A stretch of 64,000 nucleotides of DNA from assembly GCA_016987375.1 (NCBI GenBank), contig PJRA01000508.1, positions 1,010,592 through 1,074,591 on the forward strand. Direction: 5' to 3'. This DNA comes from Brachionus koreanus (Eukaryota > Rotifera > Eurotatoria > Ploima > Brachionidae). Below, piece after piece: positions 1 to 14,550 of the stretch (positions are counted from its first letter, which is position 1; each line of letters begins with the position of its first letter). The position numbers were made by a program, and so were the translations under genes. The notes under the pieces were generated by a model. The model had not been told where the DNA came from and searched no databases. It saw nothing but the letters and a program-made list of their open reading frames with translations.

Positions 1-350
1 ACAAAATCTTAAAAATTCTTATAACTTTTCTTTTAAATGTCAAAAGCAACTTCTGTAAATGCAATATGGTGCAACATTCAACGTTGCATCATAAGCAAAA
101 ATCTGTTAAAACACTGCAAATTTAACATATTTTAAATTTAGACAAATTTGGCTTTAGTGCATTTTGCAGAGATTTTGCACATCATTAGCAGACTTTGACT
201 TTTGGTGCAACAAAGTATGTTGCAGTTTGCTCAGTTTTTAACTGATTAAAAGCCTTCAGAAAAAAAGAAACAAGCTTTTTAAGCATTAATTTTTGTTCTT
301 TTTTTATTTCGTAACATATTTCACAACACCCAAAGTAAGTGATAAATAAA
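1..350 (+). repeat. Dispersed repeat, copy 1 (cut by window edge)
   Basis: This stretch matches two other places in the window. Positions 1-47 and about 200-345 align directly with 48027-48074 and 48172-48300. Positions 1-215 also align, inverted, with 27976-28205. Shared words include ATGTTGCAGTTTG and TTAATTTTTGTTC. The sequence is rich in short inverted words around GCAACATTCAACGTTGC, so it may fold. It has no believable ORF and no transposase similarity that I recognise. The left end lies outside the window. Confidence 0.6.
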
Positions 351-852
351 ACAATTTTCAAAAAAGTAATCAAAACGGGTAGTGAATAAATATTTTGGCT
401 AATAAAAAGCAGATTCACTATTTTCAGGTGCATAAATATTATTTTATTGATGAGCATTAATTTAGTCCGATAAAAAATTGAATATTTAAATTTACCAAAT
501 ATATGAGTCGTTAAAATTAAATTATAATTTTTAAAATTTTTTACATATCTTTCATTCTAATTAATAGGAATAAAATTTTGAATAATTGCTGTTAATATTT
601 AATTGAAATTTAAGTTAATTTTTTTTTAAAAAAAAAACAAAATTTTAAAAGAAAATTCACATAAATTTCATTTATCTAAACATTGACAAATATTAATAAG
701 TTGACAAAAAGTTAACTTAAGTATAATCTTCATCCTGGTTTAAGTTTAATTTTTTCCTTTGAAAAAATTCATGAATTTTCATGATTAAACATGAAAGAAA
801 TTTTTAAAATGCCTTAAATAAAGACATTGATAAAGATTTATTTAGTCAAAAA

Positions 853-1594
853 ATGAATTTAGAAAACAAATTTAAATACAAATTCAAAAAACCTACAATA
901 TTGGCATTTATGGGTATTATAGAAAATTAATCAAACTTAAAATTGTTTAATTAAATTATGCTTTTAAGGCATACCAGGAAGCGGTAAAAGCACAATTGCA
1001 CATGAAGTTTCTCGTTTGGTAAATTCGATTTGCTTTTTAGAAAAAGAAGAATATTTTTATCCAGAAAGTGTGAAAAATGCATTTTTAAATCCAGATGAAA
1101 ATGAAAATATTCTCATAATTCATTTTTATTTTCGGAACATGCGCGCTGATTATCACAGACAAGCGTTCGAAAATAAACTTGTAAAAAAGAGTAGTGTGAT
1201 GGATAGTTATTTTAGTAAGCTTATGTTGGATATATTGGTTCAAAAGGATCCAGCCATTGACTATTTGATTAATTCAAAAAATTCATATTTTCAAAAAGTA
1301 ATTGAAATTTCTGAAAAAGATTCGAGTGAATTGGCTGACGCTGATGTTGTGATTTTTCTTAGAGTTAGCAAATCTATTCACAAAAAATTCCTTGAAAAAC
1401 GAAATCGTTCAAAAGAAATTACCGAAAATATTTATAATGCTCAAAAAGTTTTTTTGTCAAGTTCTATTAAATATTCAAAATTAAAAAACAAACTCCTAAT
1501 TATAATTGAACAGCAAAATAACTTAGAAGCTATTGTTAACCAAGTAATCAGGGAACTAGTTAAAAAAGATTTAATTGTAAAAAATTTTGATTAA
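853..1594 (+). CDS. Deoxynucleoside kinase-like P-loop protein (2 exons)
   Basis: Exons 853-913 and 969-1594 are joined over a 55 bp GT-AG intron and give 228 residues, close to the usual 210-260 of deoxynucleoside kinases. The splice rebuilds the phosphate-binding loop: exon 1 ends in ILAFMG and exon 2 opens with IPGSGKST. Near the C-terminus, residues reading IFLRVSKSIHKKFLEKRNRS match the family's beta strand plus the arginine-rich LID (normally R-x-R). A start inside exon 2 would lose the P-loop, so I chose the ATG at 853. The enzyme would phosphorylate deoxynucleosides for salvage. Oddity: the usual ERS motif after the P-loop is not clear (SSVMDSYFS sits there), so substrate and activity are uncertain. 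Another nucleoside- or AMP-type P-loop kinase is possible. Confidence 0.6.
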
Positions 1595-3538
1595 AATAAA
1601 TAAATTTTTTAATATTTAGTTTTTTGCTTGTTTTTAATTTTTCAAATAAAAATAAATAAATTGATTCATGAAAATCTTAAATTTTTCAAGCTAGCCCACT
1701 TCTCATTTTAAAATGTCTCAAATAATTTCAAATTTTCGATTCAAAATTAATATTTAAATAAAAAAAGAGATATTTCTCGGTTATGGAATCTTTTTTGTCT
1801 TAAAAATTAAAAAAAAAAAAACAAAATAGTCTTTTGTTACTTACTCTAAAAGACCGGAGGAGTTTTTCAACCCTTAATGTTACTTCTCTCTTTATTTATT
1901 TTTTAAGATTAATAATTTATCCTTTGTTTACTCTAATTGATTTTTTCTTTAGAGAATTAATTTTAAAAGAATTTGAAAAATATAAATTTAACCAAATTTC
2001 ACAGTATTCGTGTAGAAAAATTACAAGAAATTGATTTTATTTAATTTCAAGTCCTAGAATTAAATGAAGAATTTTGAATTTTGATTCAGGTCTTAAAAAC
2101 AATTTAAACAGCCTAAATTTTTCGATTTTAAAGAAAATCAAGACTAGAAACAGCTCAACAGCCGAAATCCATATTTGAGAAGTGCAATAATTAAAAATTG
2201 AGTTTCAGATAAAATATCCTAAAACGGCTCAGGTTACAATTATTTAAAGATTCTAATAGAGATCAGATTGTCAAAAATGAGAAACCCATTAGATTCTTAT
2301 TAAATCCAAATGAAAATCAAATTTAAATTTCTAGAGGTTTCTAAGAAATTTTGATAAAAATTTTGTGTCCACTAAATTGGTTATAAAACAATTAAAATAA
2401 AAGCAAAAAAATTTTAAAATGAATTTTGGATAATGAATGCTTGAGAATATTAGAATATGTGTTGACACTTAAATCTCCCCTTGGAGTAGAAACTTGAAGA
2501 AACCTGGAACAATACAAATTTTCCATGCATCAAAGGGGAACGATTTAAACATTTAACGGATGACCGCTTCTTCAAAGACCTATTAGTGCATATAATATCT
2601 CTTAATTTACAATTCTTTTTTCAGATGAAATTTATAAAGCATTCTCAAAGTTAGATTCTAACTACTTATAATTTGTTTTAATGCAAAATATTGTCTGATT
2701 TTATTTTTTTTCTAAATACTTAGCTTCACTAATAATTTTTGAGAAATAAATTTATATTTTCAATTGTTATATTTTAAAATGAAGTTTTCAAAAAAACTTC
2801 TCGTACATATTTTATAATAATATTTCATTCAGTTTTCCAAGAAAAAAAAACGAATTATTTTTCAGTAGTTTTCAAAAAAGAGTAAAATTCAAAGAAAGCT
2901 AACTGTCAGAATACAGCATAAAGAAATAAAACCAAGTTATTCTTCTGCAATATTTTCACTCAAAAAAATCTACATTTGCTAGATAATTAACACTTATTTA
3001 GGCATTGTTACGCAATCAACTACTAAATTTGTGAATATAAATCATATAAAACAAATTAGAGAATGAATTATTGAAAATCTAACAGAAAACTTGGGATTTA
3101 TTTATTCTCTCGTTCTTAAATAGCACAAATTTAATTATTCCCATATTTAAAATCAAGTGTATTACGATCAAAAGTTTTGTGATTTTAGTTTAGCATGTTT
3201 TTTACTTCTCAGCCAAGTATTAATTTCAAGTTATTTGTACCATGCTAAAAAAAAAAGAAAAAAAAGTTACTGCAAAATTTCTCTACTATATCAAAATTTA
3301 TTCATTTTAGTTGAACGTAATTTTTCGTTCCGATAACTAAGATAAAACGACCTAATATTTGCCAAAATGTTTATTCATCACAACAAGTGAAATAAAGTGA
3401 ATAACATTTTTGAATTTTGAATATAATTTCATGATAAAAATTAAAATAATTTTCAAAACTTGCCTATTCATTCAATAGTCTAAAAAATTAAAACTTGATT
3501 AATTTTAGAAATATTAATTTGTTTTTAAGCGGCTGAAA
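1595..3538. other. Gene-free AT-rich stretch
   Basis: I see no supported gene. The 66-codon open frame at 1834-2034 is low-complexity and lacks family features. Around 1836-1885 the words CTCTAAAAGACCGGAGGAG and TTTTTCAACCC resemble one end of the TTAA-flanked MITE found at 19737 and 25138. A matching opposite end is not visible, so this would be a worn solo end at best. Confidence 0.4.
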
Positions 3539-4978
<1,440 letters not shown>

Positions 4979-5341
4979 ATTGCATAGCATTTTTCTTAAT
5001 TAAAACCGGTGCGTTAATCGAAAACTTTTTTTTTCTCTAACAAAAAAAAATTTAATTTATGTATTTTATTTTTTTTAATTTAAAAAATGAATAAAATATT
5101 TTTCATTGACTTTGAGAGCGTTTGTTTCAAATGCTGATTTAGTTAAAATTAACATCAGCCTTTAATTAAAAGCATAGTCGAATTTTTGTAATTTTAAATA
5201 TTTAATAAATTGAGTTCTAAACTCAAAACATGTTTGTTTAATTACTATAAAATTTGGGGCTTAAACCCTCATTTTCGATTGAAAATTAAGAAAAAAAAGA
5301 AAAAAAACAGAAATTATTTTTTTAATATTTTTTAGAAGGTG

Positions 5342-6675
5342 ATGAGCAAGGCGACGATAATCCTGGGCTCGCAGTGGGGCGACGAAGGCAAAGGTAAAAT
5401 AGTTGATTTGCTGGCAACCGAGGCAAATGTTGTGTGTCGTTTCAACGGCGGTAACAACGCTGGACATACAGTTATTGCCAATGGAATCGAATACGATTTT
5501 CATATGCTTCCAACTGGAATAATAAACGAAGACTGCATGTCCGTTATAGGCAATGGCTGTGTCATTCATTTGCCTGATATGCTTAACGAAGTCGCCAAGA
5601 ACGAAGCCAAGGGTCTCAAGAACTGGAAATCTCGTCTGTACATATCGGATCGTGCTCATTTAGTGTTTGATTTGCACCAGGAAATAGACGGTTTAGTCGA
5701 AGGCCACAAGGGGAAAGACAATTTGGGCACTACTAAAAAAGGCATTGGTCCGACTTATGCGTCAAAAGCCACCCGTAATGGCATTAGAGTTTGTGACTTG
5801 GCCTATGACTTTGAAATTTTTGAGACAAAATTTAGAGCATTGGTCAAATACAACAGAGAGATGTATGGAAGTTTGAGTGATATTAACATTGATCAAGAGT
5901 TGGAAAGATACAGAAAAATCAGGGAGGAAATTTTACCTTGTGTCAAAGACGTTACTTTTTTTATGAGCAATATTTTCAAACAAGAAAAAAAAAATATCAT
6001 AATTGAGGGTGCAAATGCCGCTATGTTGGATATTGACTTTGGTACATATCCTTATGTAACATCTTCAAACTGCACCATAGGAGGAATATGTAGCGGTCTT
6101 GGAGTATTACCAAAAAATATCGGAGAAGTTATAGCAATAGTCAAAGCATATACCACCAGAGTTGGTTTAGGTGCTTTTGCTACTGAATTGACAAACGATA
6201 TTGGTGAGTACTTGCAAACAGTTGGAAAAGAATATGGTGTCACAACTGGAAGAAGGAGACGCTGTGGTTGGCTAGATTTAGTTGTTCTCAAGTATACGAA
6301 CATGATAAATGGATACACTCAACTAGCAATTACTAAACTAGATGTTTTGGATCAATTAAAAGAAATAAAAATTGGTGTTGCTTATAAATGTGATGGCAAA
6401 GTATTGGATTCATTTCCAGCTAGTATAAATGTTTTAGAAAAAGTCGAAGTAGAGTATGTTACTTTTCCGGGATGGATGCAATCGATAAGCAATTGCAAGA
6501 AATTTGAAGATTTACCTGAAAATGCTAGGAAATATTTGAATTTTATTGAAGAAACCCTCCAAGTCCCAAGTAAGAATTGTATTTGTTTTAAATTTTTATT
6601 CTAAATTAATTTTTATTTTAAGTAAAATATATTGGTGTTGGAAAAGAACGTGAGGCAATAATCATTAAAAATTAG
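5342..6675 (+). CDS. ADSS: Adenylosuccinate synthetase
   Basis: Two exons (5342-6569, 6623-6675) give 426 residues, normal for the family. The enzyme joins IMP and aspartate using GTP to form adenylosuccinate, the committed step of AMP synthesis, in the cytosol. Visible motifs: the GTP-binding loop [14 protein letters not shown] near the N-terminus, catalytic His in [27 protein letters not shown]-site [12 protein letters not shown], and a C-terminus ending [10 protein letters not shown], supplied only by the tiny second exon. The GTG codon at 5339 is in frame but the ATG at 5342 is the natural start. TTTTTTAG ends 8 bases upstream of the ATG, so a 5' UTR intron or trans-splice acceptor may lie there. 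The first 100 codons are more GC-rich than the rest of the gene. Confidence 0.96.
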
Positions 6676-8085
6676 GTTCTTAATTATTAAAATATTTTAG
6701 CCTTAAATTCATAAAAATCTCTTTTTTTAAAGAAATCTCTATTTTTTGTTTCATTTTGATTTTAGTTATATTCCTCTCTTTTTTTTTGTTTTAAATTCAA
6801 CTTGAGAAATCAGAAGTCTGAATATCAATCAAAAAACTTATTTAAAGTATCCCAATTTTAGCTTTTAAATAAAGTTTTAGAAAATATTGATTTTTTAAAA
6901 ATTTTCAACTGAATTATCAAAAACGTTGAATTACTGGTTTTGGATTGAAGCTTTAAATAATCATGTCTTAAACACAAAAAAAGGATCTCATTGTTCACCA
7001 CAAATAAAAATAAAAAGCTGTCATTCACAAAAAAATATCTGTTTAACACAATGAAAAATTTTGTTAAAACAACAGGAACAAAAACTGTTTACCCATAAAA
7101 AACTATTCAACACAATTTTTACTTATTAACCAAAATCTAAGAAACACAAAAATTTCAAATTGATTCAGAAAGATACCAGAAAGTTGCACCAATTTCTTAA
7201 AATGCCGATGACTCTGAGAGATAAAAAAAAATTCAACTATTTTGCAATTCAAAAAAAAACAAAAAACTAGAAATAAAAGAAAACGTGAAGCTACAATGGA
7301 AGAGTCAATTAATGACGCTGAGAAGTTCATAAACTGCTACAAGGATTCAATTAAACTAATTAAAGAATTAATAATGAAAAATAGGTTTAAAAAGGATATT
7401 GACGAGAATAAGATCTTTTTTTTTAAATTATGATTAGATAGATTTGAAAATTTTGACTTGTGAGTGTAAACATTATATAAAATTTGGTTATTGTACTTAC
7501 CAATTAGCCAAAATTAAATTAATTAAGTAAGATGTATTTTTGAACAAACCGAAAAAAGGGCGTCCAATCTTAGCTGACCATTTAAAAAGATTTTTATTTT
7601 ATTTAAATATTTCATAATTTTATTATTATTTTTGTCAAAATAAATTCTTTTGGTCAACACAAATTTTTTATCACTAATAAAAGAGTCAATTATTTTGTAA
7701 ACAGACAAAAACGAAGAATGGTTTCAAAGCTAATTACGACAAACACAAATCGAGCGCTCAAAATCGGTTGTCATAGTGAGGCACACCCTCACTTGCAGGA
7801 ACTCTCCTTCCTGTTACAACCTATAACTATTATTATTATTATTATTAACAGACTTTTGTTTTTTATAGATTTTGGTTGGTGGTGAATAGATTTTTGTTTG
7901 TAGAAAACTGTTTTTTAATTTTGGCGAACCAATAAACCCCAAAAAAAAATCTTAAGAATTTTTTTTCCTAATTAGAACTTTGACCCAATTTTATAAATAA
8001 AAAACTTTGTTATTTGAGCCTTTTTAAACTTTGAAATAAATAAAAAAAATACAAAAATCATTTTATTTTCAACTTTTCAAAAAAG
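6676..8085. other. Intergenic with decayed coding-like scraps
   Basis: No complete gene is supported. At 7242-7432 (+) an open stretch reads like coding sequence (KTRNKRKREATMEES, then an amphipathic Lys/Glu helix), but it has no start context, splice partner or family match that I recognise. It may be a retroelement scrap, because a repeat-like segment with an ATT microsatellite follows at about 7727-7853. Confidence 0.3.
7727..7853 (+). repeat. Repeat tail ending in (ATT)n
   Basis: The segment is clearly richer in GC than its surroundings (ACACCCTCACTTGCAGGAAC) and stops in about seven ATT units at 7829-7850. A GC-richer block followed by a simple trinucleotide tail is a common look for the 3' end of a non-LTR retrotransposon. 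No coding part is attached, so the class is inferred only. Confidence 0.35.
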
Positions 8086-11000
8086 TTATAAATCACTTAA
8101 AATTTTTTCATCTTCTATATGAACTGGTACAGTGACTTTAAGCCCGTCGATAAAACTCATTGCTCTGACGATTGTTTCCTTAGCATTTTGATTGCCAGAC
8201 CAAGATCTTCTTGCTACACCATTTAGAACATCCCATGTAACCAAAGACTTGATAACTTTGTCAATTTCTTCTGAGCCATCTAAAACCAGACCAAAACCAC
8301 CGTTCATTACTTCACCCCATCCAACTCCTCCACCATTATGCAAACTAACCCATGTAGCTCCACGTATTCCATCACCTATAAAATTTTGGACTGCCATATC
8401 GGCTGTAAATGCCGAACCGTCATAAATATTTGAAGTTTCTCTAAATGGGCTATCTGTTCCACTAACATCGTGATGATCTCGACTAATTACTACAGGAGCT
8501 TTCAAGAGACCTTCACGAACCATTTTATTCATTGCCAAACTTACATTACATCTTCCCAATTGATCAGCATATAAAATTCTTGCCTTAGAACCTACAACTA
8601 ATTGATACGATTCAGCTTCTCTAATCCATTTCAAATTGTCTTCATATTGATGACGTACTTTTTCTGGCAAATCCGGCGATTTTAATGTTTGTTCAAATGC
8701 TTCAATTGCTGCTTTATCGGTCATTTTTAGATCATTTTCATCACACGAAGTACAAATCCATCTTTAATAAAAAATGCTTAATCTCAGCTCATATTTTTAA
8801 GAATTTTAATTACCTGAAAGGACCGAAGCCTAGTGAAAATATATCACCCATTACGTCTTGCATATAAGATGGATATTTGAATTTAGTTTTAGATAAAGCG
8901 TCTGATGTTTTGTTGTCTTGCTGTAAAGCTCGGCTAACTTCAAGCAAAAAGGCATTTCCATAATCCCAAAATATGAGACCTTTATCTCCAAGCATGTCAA
9001 TTGCTTTATATTGACGTCTCAAACTTTCTTGAACCAAAAACTTAAATTCTTTAGGATTCTCGTGCATCATTCTCAATGATTCATCATAACTTAACTAAAT
9101 AAAATAATTTTTTAGCAGCAAGTAAAAAATTTTAAATATTTTTTTTTGCAATATTGAACCCTTAAAATATTTGGGCGAGTCAAAAAAAGTTTTGAGTTTT
9201 TTTAAAATTTATCAATAAGAAAATTTATTTTCTTGAAGTGAAACAAACTTCTTTCCAATTGTTCAGAATAAAGTTCTGCATTTACACCACTATCTAAATC
9301 CAGCACAATGCGTTTGATCCTGAAATTCCACCAAACACAGAACATCATCTTTTTACAAAATCGTGCTTTTTGTTGAGCTAATTGAAATAGATTCAACAAA
9401 TTATTTTTGTAATGATACATTGGAAAATAGATCACTAGTAATGATCCATCTGAAAAACCGTTCATCTAAAGGATTTTTAAGTAGTTTCCTACAAAGTTCA
9501 ATTCTTCGTTAAATATTGAAATCTTTCAAATCATGAGGATCCACAAGACACACTTTACGAGTTACTGCTGATAGGCTTTATTCCTTTAATGATGTAACAG
9601 CAACAAAATTTCAAAATTTTCAATTAAATTTATCATTTAATAAAATTTCTTAGATTAAAAAAAAAGACTTAGAAATTTCATTTTGAAAAGCTTTCAATTC
9701 TGTTTATTTTAACATAACAGATTATAAAATAACTTAAAGTTTTAGAATTACAATGGTGCTAAAATCAAAATATCCACCTTTTTTAAAAAAAAACGCAAAA
9801 TTTTGTGACTCTGTATTATATGGTCATTATCACTAGCTTAAAATATTAAAAATTTTAGAATAAATCAATAGAATTTCAATTTTATATTATTTTAATATGA
9901 TTAAATTTTCGAATATAAAAATATTTTGTATTAAATTTTAGATTTATTTAAAGAAAATAATTTAGAAGTACTTTAAACTACAACTAACTTATTTATTATT
10001 AATCAAATATTTTTTTTCTAACCAAAATATATCTTAAAAATAAGAAACGAAAATTTTCGAATTTTTCATATTTATAGAAATTTTCTCAAATTATTTGATT
10101 AACAAAATGAATATTAAAAAAATTCTAAAATATTGCCAATGAAATTATAAAAAAATTTGAAAATGTGAAATTATTGTAATTTTGCCAAAAAAATTTAAGT
10201 TTTTTTCTAGCAATAAAAGGTTCAAAAAACGTTACGCATTATTTTACAGGATGTTTTTAAATAATAAAGACACAACACCAACACTGTCCTAATATTTCAA
10301 TAAATAATGATTTGAAAAATTAAATAAGCTAAACATTGAAAAAATATAAAAATAAATTAGAAAAATAAATTAAAAATTCTGGAAAAAATTAATATCAATA
10401 AGTGAAAATTATTCAATAAATAAAAAATTAAACAGTCAGTCAATCAAAGATTAAATTATTTTCACTAATATAATTTTTTTGATTCTGGCATATAATAATC
10501 TATTAAAAAATATATTAGACAATACTTGAACTGGAAAATATCCTCCAAGATAAGGGTTGTGACAGGAAGTTTGATCTGATCCTAAATCAGCCAAAATCTC
10601 TCCAGTACGGTCATAATATTCGACTAAAGCTTCCCATATATCAACTATATTTCCATGATAAGCGATACTGGTAGCTATTTTTTCCCGTTTACATTGAACA
10701 ATTCTTTCAATTAATTCTTTAATATCTTTGATAACTTCTAGAACCCATCCTTGGCGATGTCGTTTCATCAAAGCCTCTTCGCTTACTTCAGCTATGACTG
10801 TTACACTATCAAGTACATATCCAGCTTTAGCCTGTGCTCCACTCATTCCCCCCAAGCCACTTGAAATAAAAACTTTTCCCCTTAAATCATTTGATCCGAA
10901 GTATTTTCGATAAATATTCAAAACTGTCAGCTTGAAATAAAAGTTCAAAAAATAAAAAATCATTTTTTTTTCTAGAAATAAAAATTACATATGTTCCATG

Positions 11001-11871
11001 TACAATGCCTTGAGGTCCAATATAGCAATAGCTTCCAGCAGTCATCTGGCCATACCTTAAAAAAGTTTAAGAACAAAATTTAGATATTTATCGTATCAGT
11101 AATACATTGAAACTCCCAGGGCAAAATATTTTTCATAGTCCTCTTTGCTCGAATAGTTTGGAATAACCATTCCATTTGTAATTACGCATCTTGGCGAGTT
11201 GGAATTGGATGGAAACAGGCCAAGGGGATGACCAGAATACATAACTAATGTTTGCTCGTTATCTAATTCACTCAAATAATTCATTACTAGCCAAAACTAA
11301 ACAAAAGTTGTCAAATCTTATTTTGTATTTTAACTGAAAGTACTTGTGCCCAGTTAGAAAATACTTGACCATTTCCACCATATGTTATTAGCTCTTCTGG
11401 AAATTGGGCTACTTGAGGATCCAAGTTGTTCATTATCATGAGCATTATTGCAGCCGCTTTAATGGTCTTACATGGATACTCATCAATTGGATATGCTCTT
11501 TAAATAAGAAATAAACTTAGCAAAATAAAAAACTTTATTGAAAATTACTTTATTGGAATTCGTGGTAAAAATCTATACATGTAAATATGACCGTAATTTT
11601 CTAGTTCATCTGCGAATTCTTTAGCAAGAATTTTGTGAACATGATTAGGAAAATATCGCAGCGCATTTGTAATAGCTTGCTATGTTTATTTAATTTTTAA
11701 TTTGGATTCTATAAAAATTTAAATCTAGATTAGTCTCACTTGTTTTTCCAATTTTGATAAATTGGCTACACGCTTTGCTGCATGTGCAATGTTCGGATTG
11801 CGTCCTAAATTATCCGGTAAAGGATCCAACGGAAGACCAGAGCATAATTTTCTAAGTATGTTGTTTACCAT
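8086..11871 (-). CDS. UROC1: Urocanate hydratase (urocanase)
   Basis: Eight minus-strand exons in reading order: 11871-11740, 11679-11549, 11497-11344, 11296-11106, 11055-10989, 10930-10526, 9094-8814, 8761-8086. All phases close and give 678 residues; human UROC1 has 676. The enzyme hydrates urocanate to imidazolone propionate, the second step of histidine breakdown, with tightly bound NAD+. Visible: an N-terminus with [13 protein letters not shown], the [13 protein letters not shown] stretch, [17 protein letters not shown], the NAD-loop [50 protein letters not shown] and [15 protein letters not shown]. All introns are about 50-60 bp except intron 6 (9095-10525, 1,431 bp), which holds a dead mariner transposase. 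The start at 11871 matches the family N-terminus. Identity is essentially certain. Confidence 0.97.
9202..9480 (-). mobile_element. Mariner-type transposase fossil inside a urocanase intron
   Basis: The minus-strand frame reads [16 protein letters not shown] and then [14 protein letters not shown], the well-known mariner block (KKV-x-L-CVWWD followed by TVNAELYCEQLERL). Only the middle of the transposase survives. The flanks are frameshifted or lost and I could not find terminal inverted repeats or TA duplications. It lies on the same strand as urocanase, in its one long intron. It is non-functional. Confidence 0.7.
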
Positions 11872-12162
11872 TTTTTAATTGTAATAATATTTCTCGAAAT
11901 ATTTCAGTTTAAATATGGGTTTTAAAAGATAAAATTTTTAGATAAAATTTTTTTAGGACAGGTGTGTCTTTTATGTTTGTGAATGATGTGAACCAAGCCA
12001 AATGTTTTAATATGAAGAGATAAATTTTTGGTTTCATAACACCGGATGTATGTCATGTCTCAAAAAGAAAACAAAATGGAAAATAATTAATTTATTTTTA
12101 ATTTTTTTTGTTAGTTAAAATCCAAAATTTTTCTCGTATGTGTTTTCGAAGTTTTAAAAATT

Positions 12163-13980
12163 TCAAAGCCATTCACGCTGTTGAACTGGACTACCAAGAC
12201 CTGCAAAAAAACCTCTGCTTCCAGTGTCAAACCTTGGATCCTTAAAAAAAATTGAAATAAAAAATAGAAGCAATATTTAATATTTAATTTCGGTTACTTC
12301 AGATATTTTTTGTTTTAGTTTATTTAATTCTTCACCGTACCATAAGTACTCAGGCACATCGACAAAATTACTTGGTGATAGAAGAGTTTCGATGCACATT
12401 TGGTAATTTGCCAAGCTTGAATTAACAAAATTTTAATCTAAAACTTATTAAATTTTGTTAATAATTACATTTTTCGGTATGTGTTTATAGCAGTTTCTTT
12501 TCTGACTCTCCAGTCATTAAATTTATTCTGATCATTGAAATCAAGAAGTTCCAGTTCTTCAATTATTCTTTCAGTATCTATTTCATTGCTTTTGAAGTTT
12601 AGAATGTGAAGATGATTTCTTTAAAAAAAAGAGATTTCAAAATTAATTCATTATTTTTTTTTCCGATTTGAATACCGCATTTCCGGCAAAAAATTTTTTT
12701 TGTAATTTTTTTCAATGCTTCTCAATAAATCCAATGAATAAACTTTACTCTCTTTTTCAAATGGCTTTAAAAATAATTATAATAATATTTAAATAAACTA
12801 GAATATTTATGATTTAAATTTTTATGAGAGTTGTTAATTAAAAGCTTGTTTTGAATATTACTCAATATTCAAATATCACAATTTTAAAAAATTTTTTAAG
12901 CTAAATTAACACTAGAACGCACGGTCAAAATATATCAAAAATTTAAATACTAAATTTAAAATTAGAAAAAAATTGTAATTTTTTTTGTTATTTAATGGAG
13001 TGTTAGATTTTTTTCTTCGTTTAAAAGATATCAAGATTTTTTATTTAAATTTGATAACTGGGTCTAAGAAATCGACCGCGCTTTCTAGTGTTACTAAGAA
13101 AATATATTTGAATTTAAAGAAATCTTAAAAATTTTGTTTATTTTCAAACTTTGATACATTTAAAAATAAATTTACATACTTTTCCATTAGCTTTAATTGC
13201 TTGTAGACATTCTTCTGGTGTTCTGTCTAAATAGATAACAACATGTGGCTTCCAAAGTTCACTAAGAGTATTTGGAATCAAATCTCTTAGATAAAATCTA
13301 TAGGCTTTAAAAGAATAATTTAAATCAAAATCAAAATCAATTTTGGCAATCAATAAATTACCTTGATCGCTTAGTAGATTATTTTCATAAAGAGATTGGG
13401 CAATTACTGAATCACTGTGGGCAGAACGTTCTAAAACGACACCTTGACCAGTGCTCATTAGATGAAGCAAAGCAGTTCTTGTTTGCATCCACCTTATGTT
13501 GTAAAAAGCGTGTTGCAGAGTAATTGTCTTTTTGAAGCTGGGCTCTAAGTGCCATTCTTCTAAAGAGTCCAAATGAAATCGTTTATTATCACCTACATAC
13601 TCATTAAATATTTCTCTAGCATTATTTCCATTCGGTAATTGGTATAAATGAGCATCAAGATCGGGTTCTCTAGCGTACACAAAGTCGATTTCTTTAGCTA
13701 GTTTTTTGGCAAAGCTAGATTTTCCAGAACCAAAATTTCCCTCTACGGTTATAAGTAGAGTATTTTCACCAAGTTTTTTCATGGTCGAATCAACAAATTG
13801 ATCCCACAAACCGTATTGTTTTTTCTTATAATCAAAAGGTTTTTCATATCTCTTACCAATTTGGTCAATTGAAAAGTCTCTTTTAACCAAAACAACTAGT
13901 GATTTAAGGTTTGATGAGTTGACTAATTTGTTTCGCTTTGGTATAGTTGCTAGTCCAGGAATAACCTTGCTGAGCATCAT
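12163..13980 (-). CDS. NDUFA10: NADH dehydrogenase 1 alpha subcomplex subunit 10 (complex I 42 kDa)
   Basis: Five minus-strand exons in reading order (13980-13180, 12764-12676, 12618-12469, 12415-12298, 12240-12163) give 411 residues, near the insect ND-42 length. It is a supernumerary complex I subunit of the mitochondrial inner membrane with a deoxynucleoside-kinase fold. Visible: an N-terminal mitochondrial presequence rich in Lys/Arg and Ser, degenerate P-loop VEGNFGSGKSSFAKKLAKE, TGQGVVLERSAHSDSV (the dNK ERS motif), LWKPHVVIYLDRTPEEC, then exon 2 with YKKNFLPEMR, and a C-terminus reading DPRFDTGSRGFFAGLG. The first two codons are both Met; the upstream one is used here. Introns are 52-60 bp apart from the 415 bp first intron, which holds nothing I recognise. 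Confidence 0.92.
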
Positions 13981-14413
13981 TCAATTAGATTTTCTATAAA
14001 AAAGATTTTAAAGTTAACGCCATTTAAAAAAAGGTGATATGAATTTGAAGGTTCTGTTAGTATTTTTAACATCAAAAGTATTCCTAAACGAATAAATGAA
14101 AGAGTTACAAAGAGTTTTAAAAATTAATAAATGCAAAGAATGAGTTTTTGGTAATATAAAAATTTTTAATTTTTAAAGCAATTGTAAAGTAAACTTAACT
14201 TAAAGAAAATTAAAAAAATATTATAAATGTTGATCGATAGATTTCTTTTTTTTTAAATATCTAATCAAGTTAGCAAAATAAGGTAATTGTCCAATTTTTA
14301 AGACATGTAATTATTGTGTAATATGTCATATAATGTCACATGTCTTTCTATATTGAAAACGAGTTAAATTTCCAATTTATAACATGTAAAAAAATTCGAA
14401 AATTCAGACAGTC

Positions 14414-14550
14414 TTATAAGTTCAGAACGACTTCAAAGAAAGCACCAATTTTAGCATCATTATCTGTAAGAGGACTAGAAAAGTCAATTAGTTTTCGAGC
14501 CTTTTCACAATAATCCTCTTTCATATCTTTTCGTTTTACACATAAAGTTT
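14414..14550 (-). other. Short coding-like fragment
   Basis: A minus-strand frame of about 45 codons bounded by stops reads like real protein (KRKDMKEDYCEKARKLIDFS, then NDAKIGAFFEVVLNL). No start, splice partner or family is recognised. It may be a last exon or an element remnant. The rest of 13981-14795 shows nothing supportable. Confidence 0.2.

Noticed and set aside
185..457. 90-codon open frame on the minus strand
   Set aside because: It lies inside the dispersed repeat, is low-complexity and is not kept open in the other two copies.
1834..2034. 66-codon hydrophobic frame
   Set aside because: Composition follows the AT-rich background; it overlaps a worn MITE-like end and has no start context.
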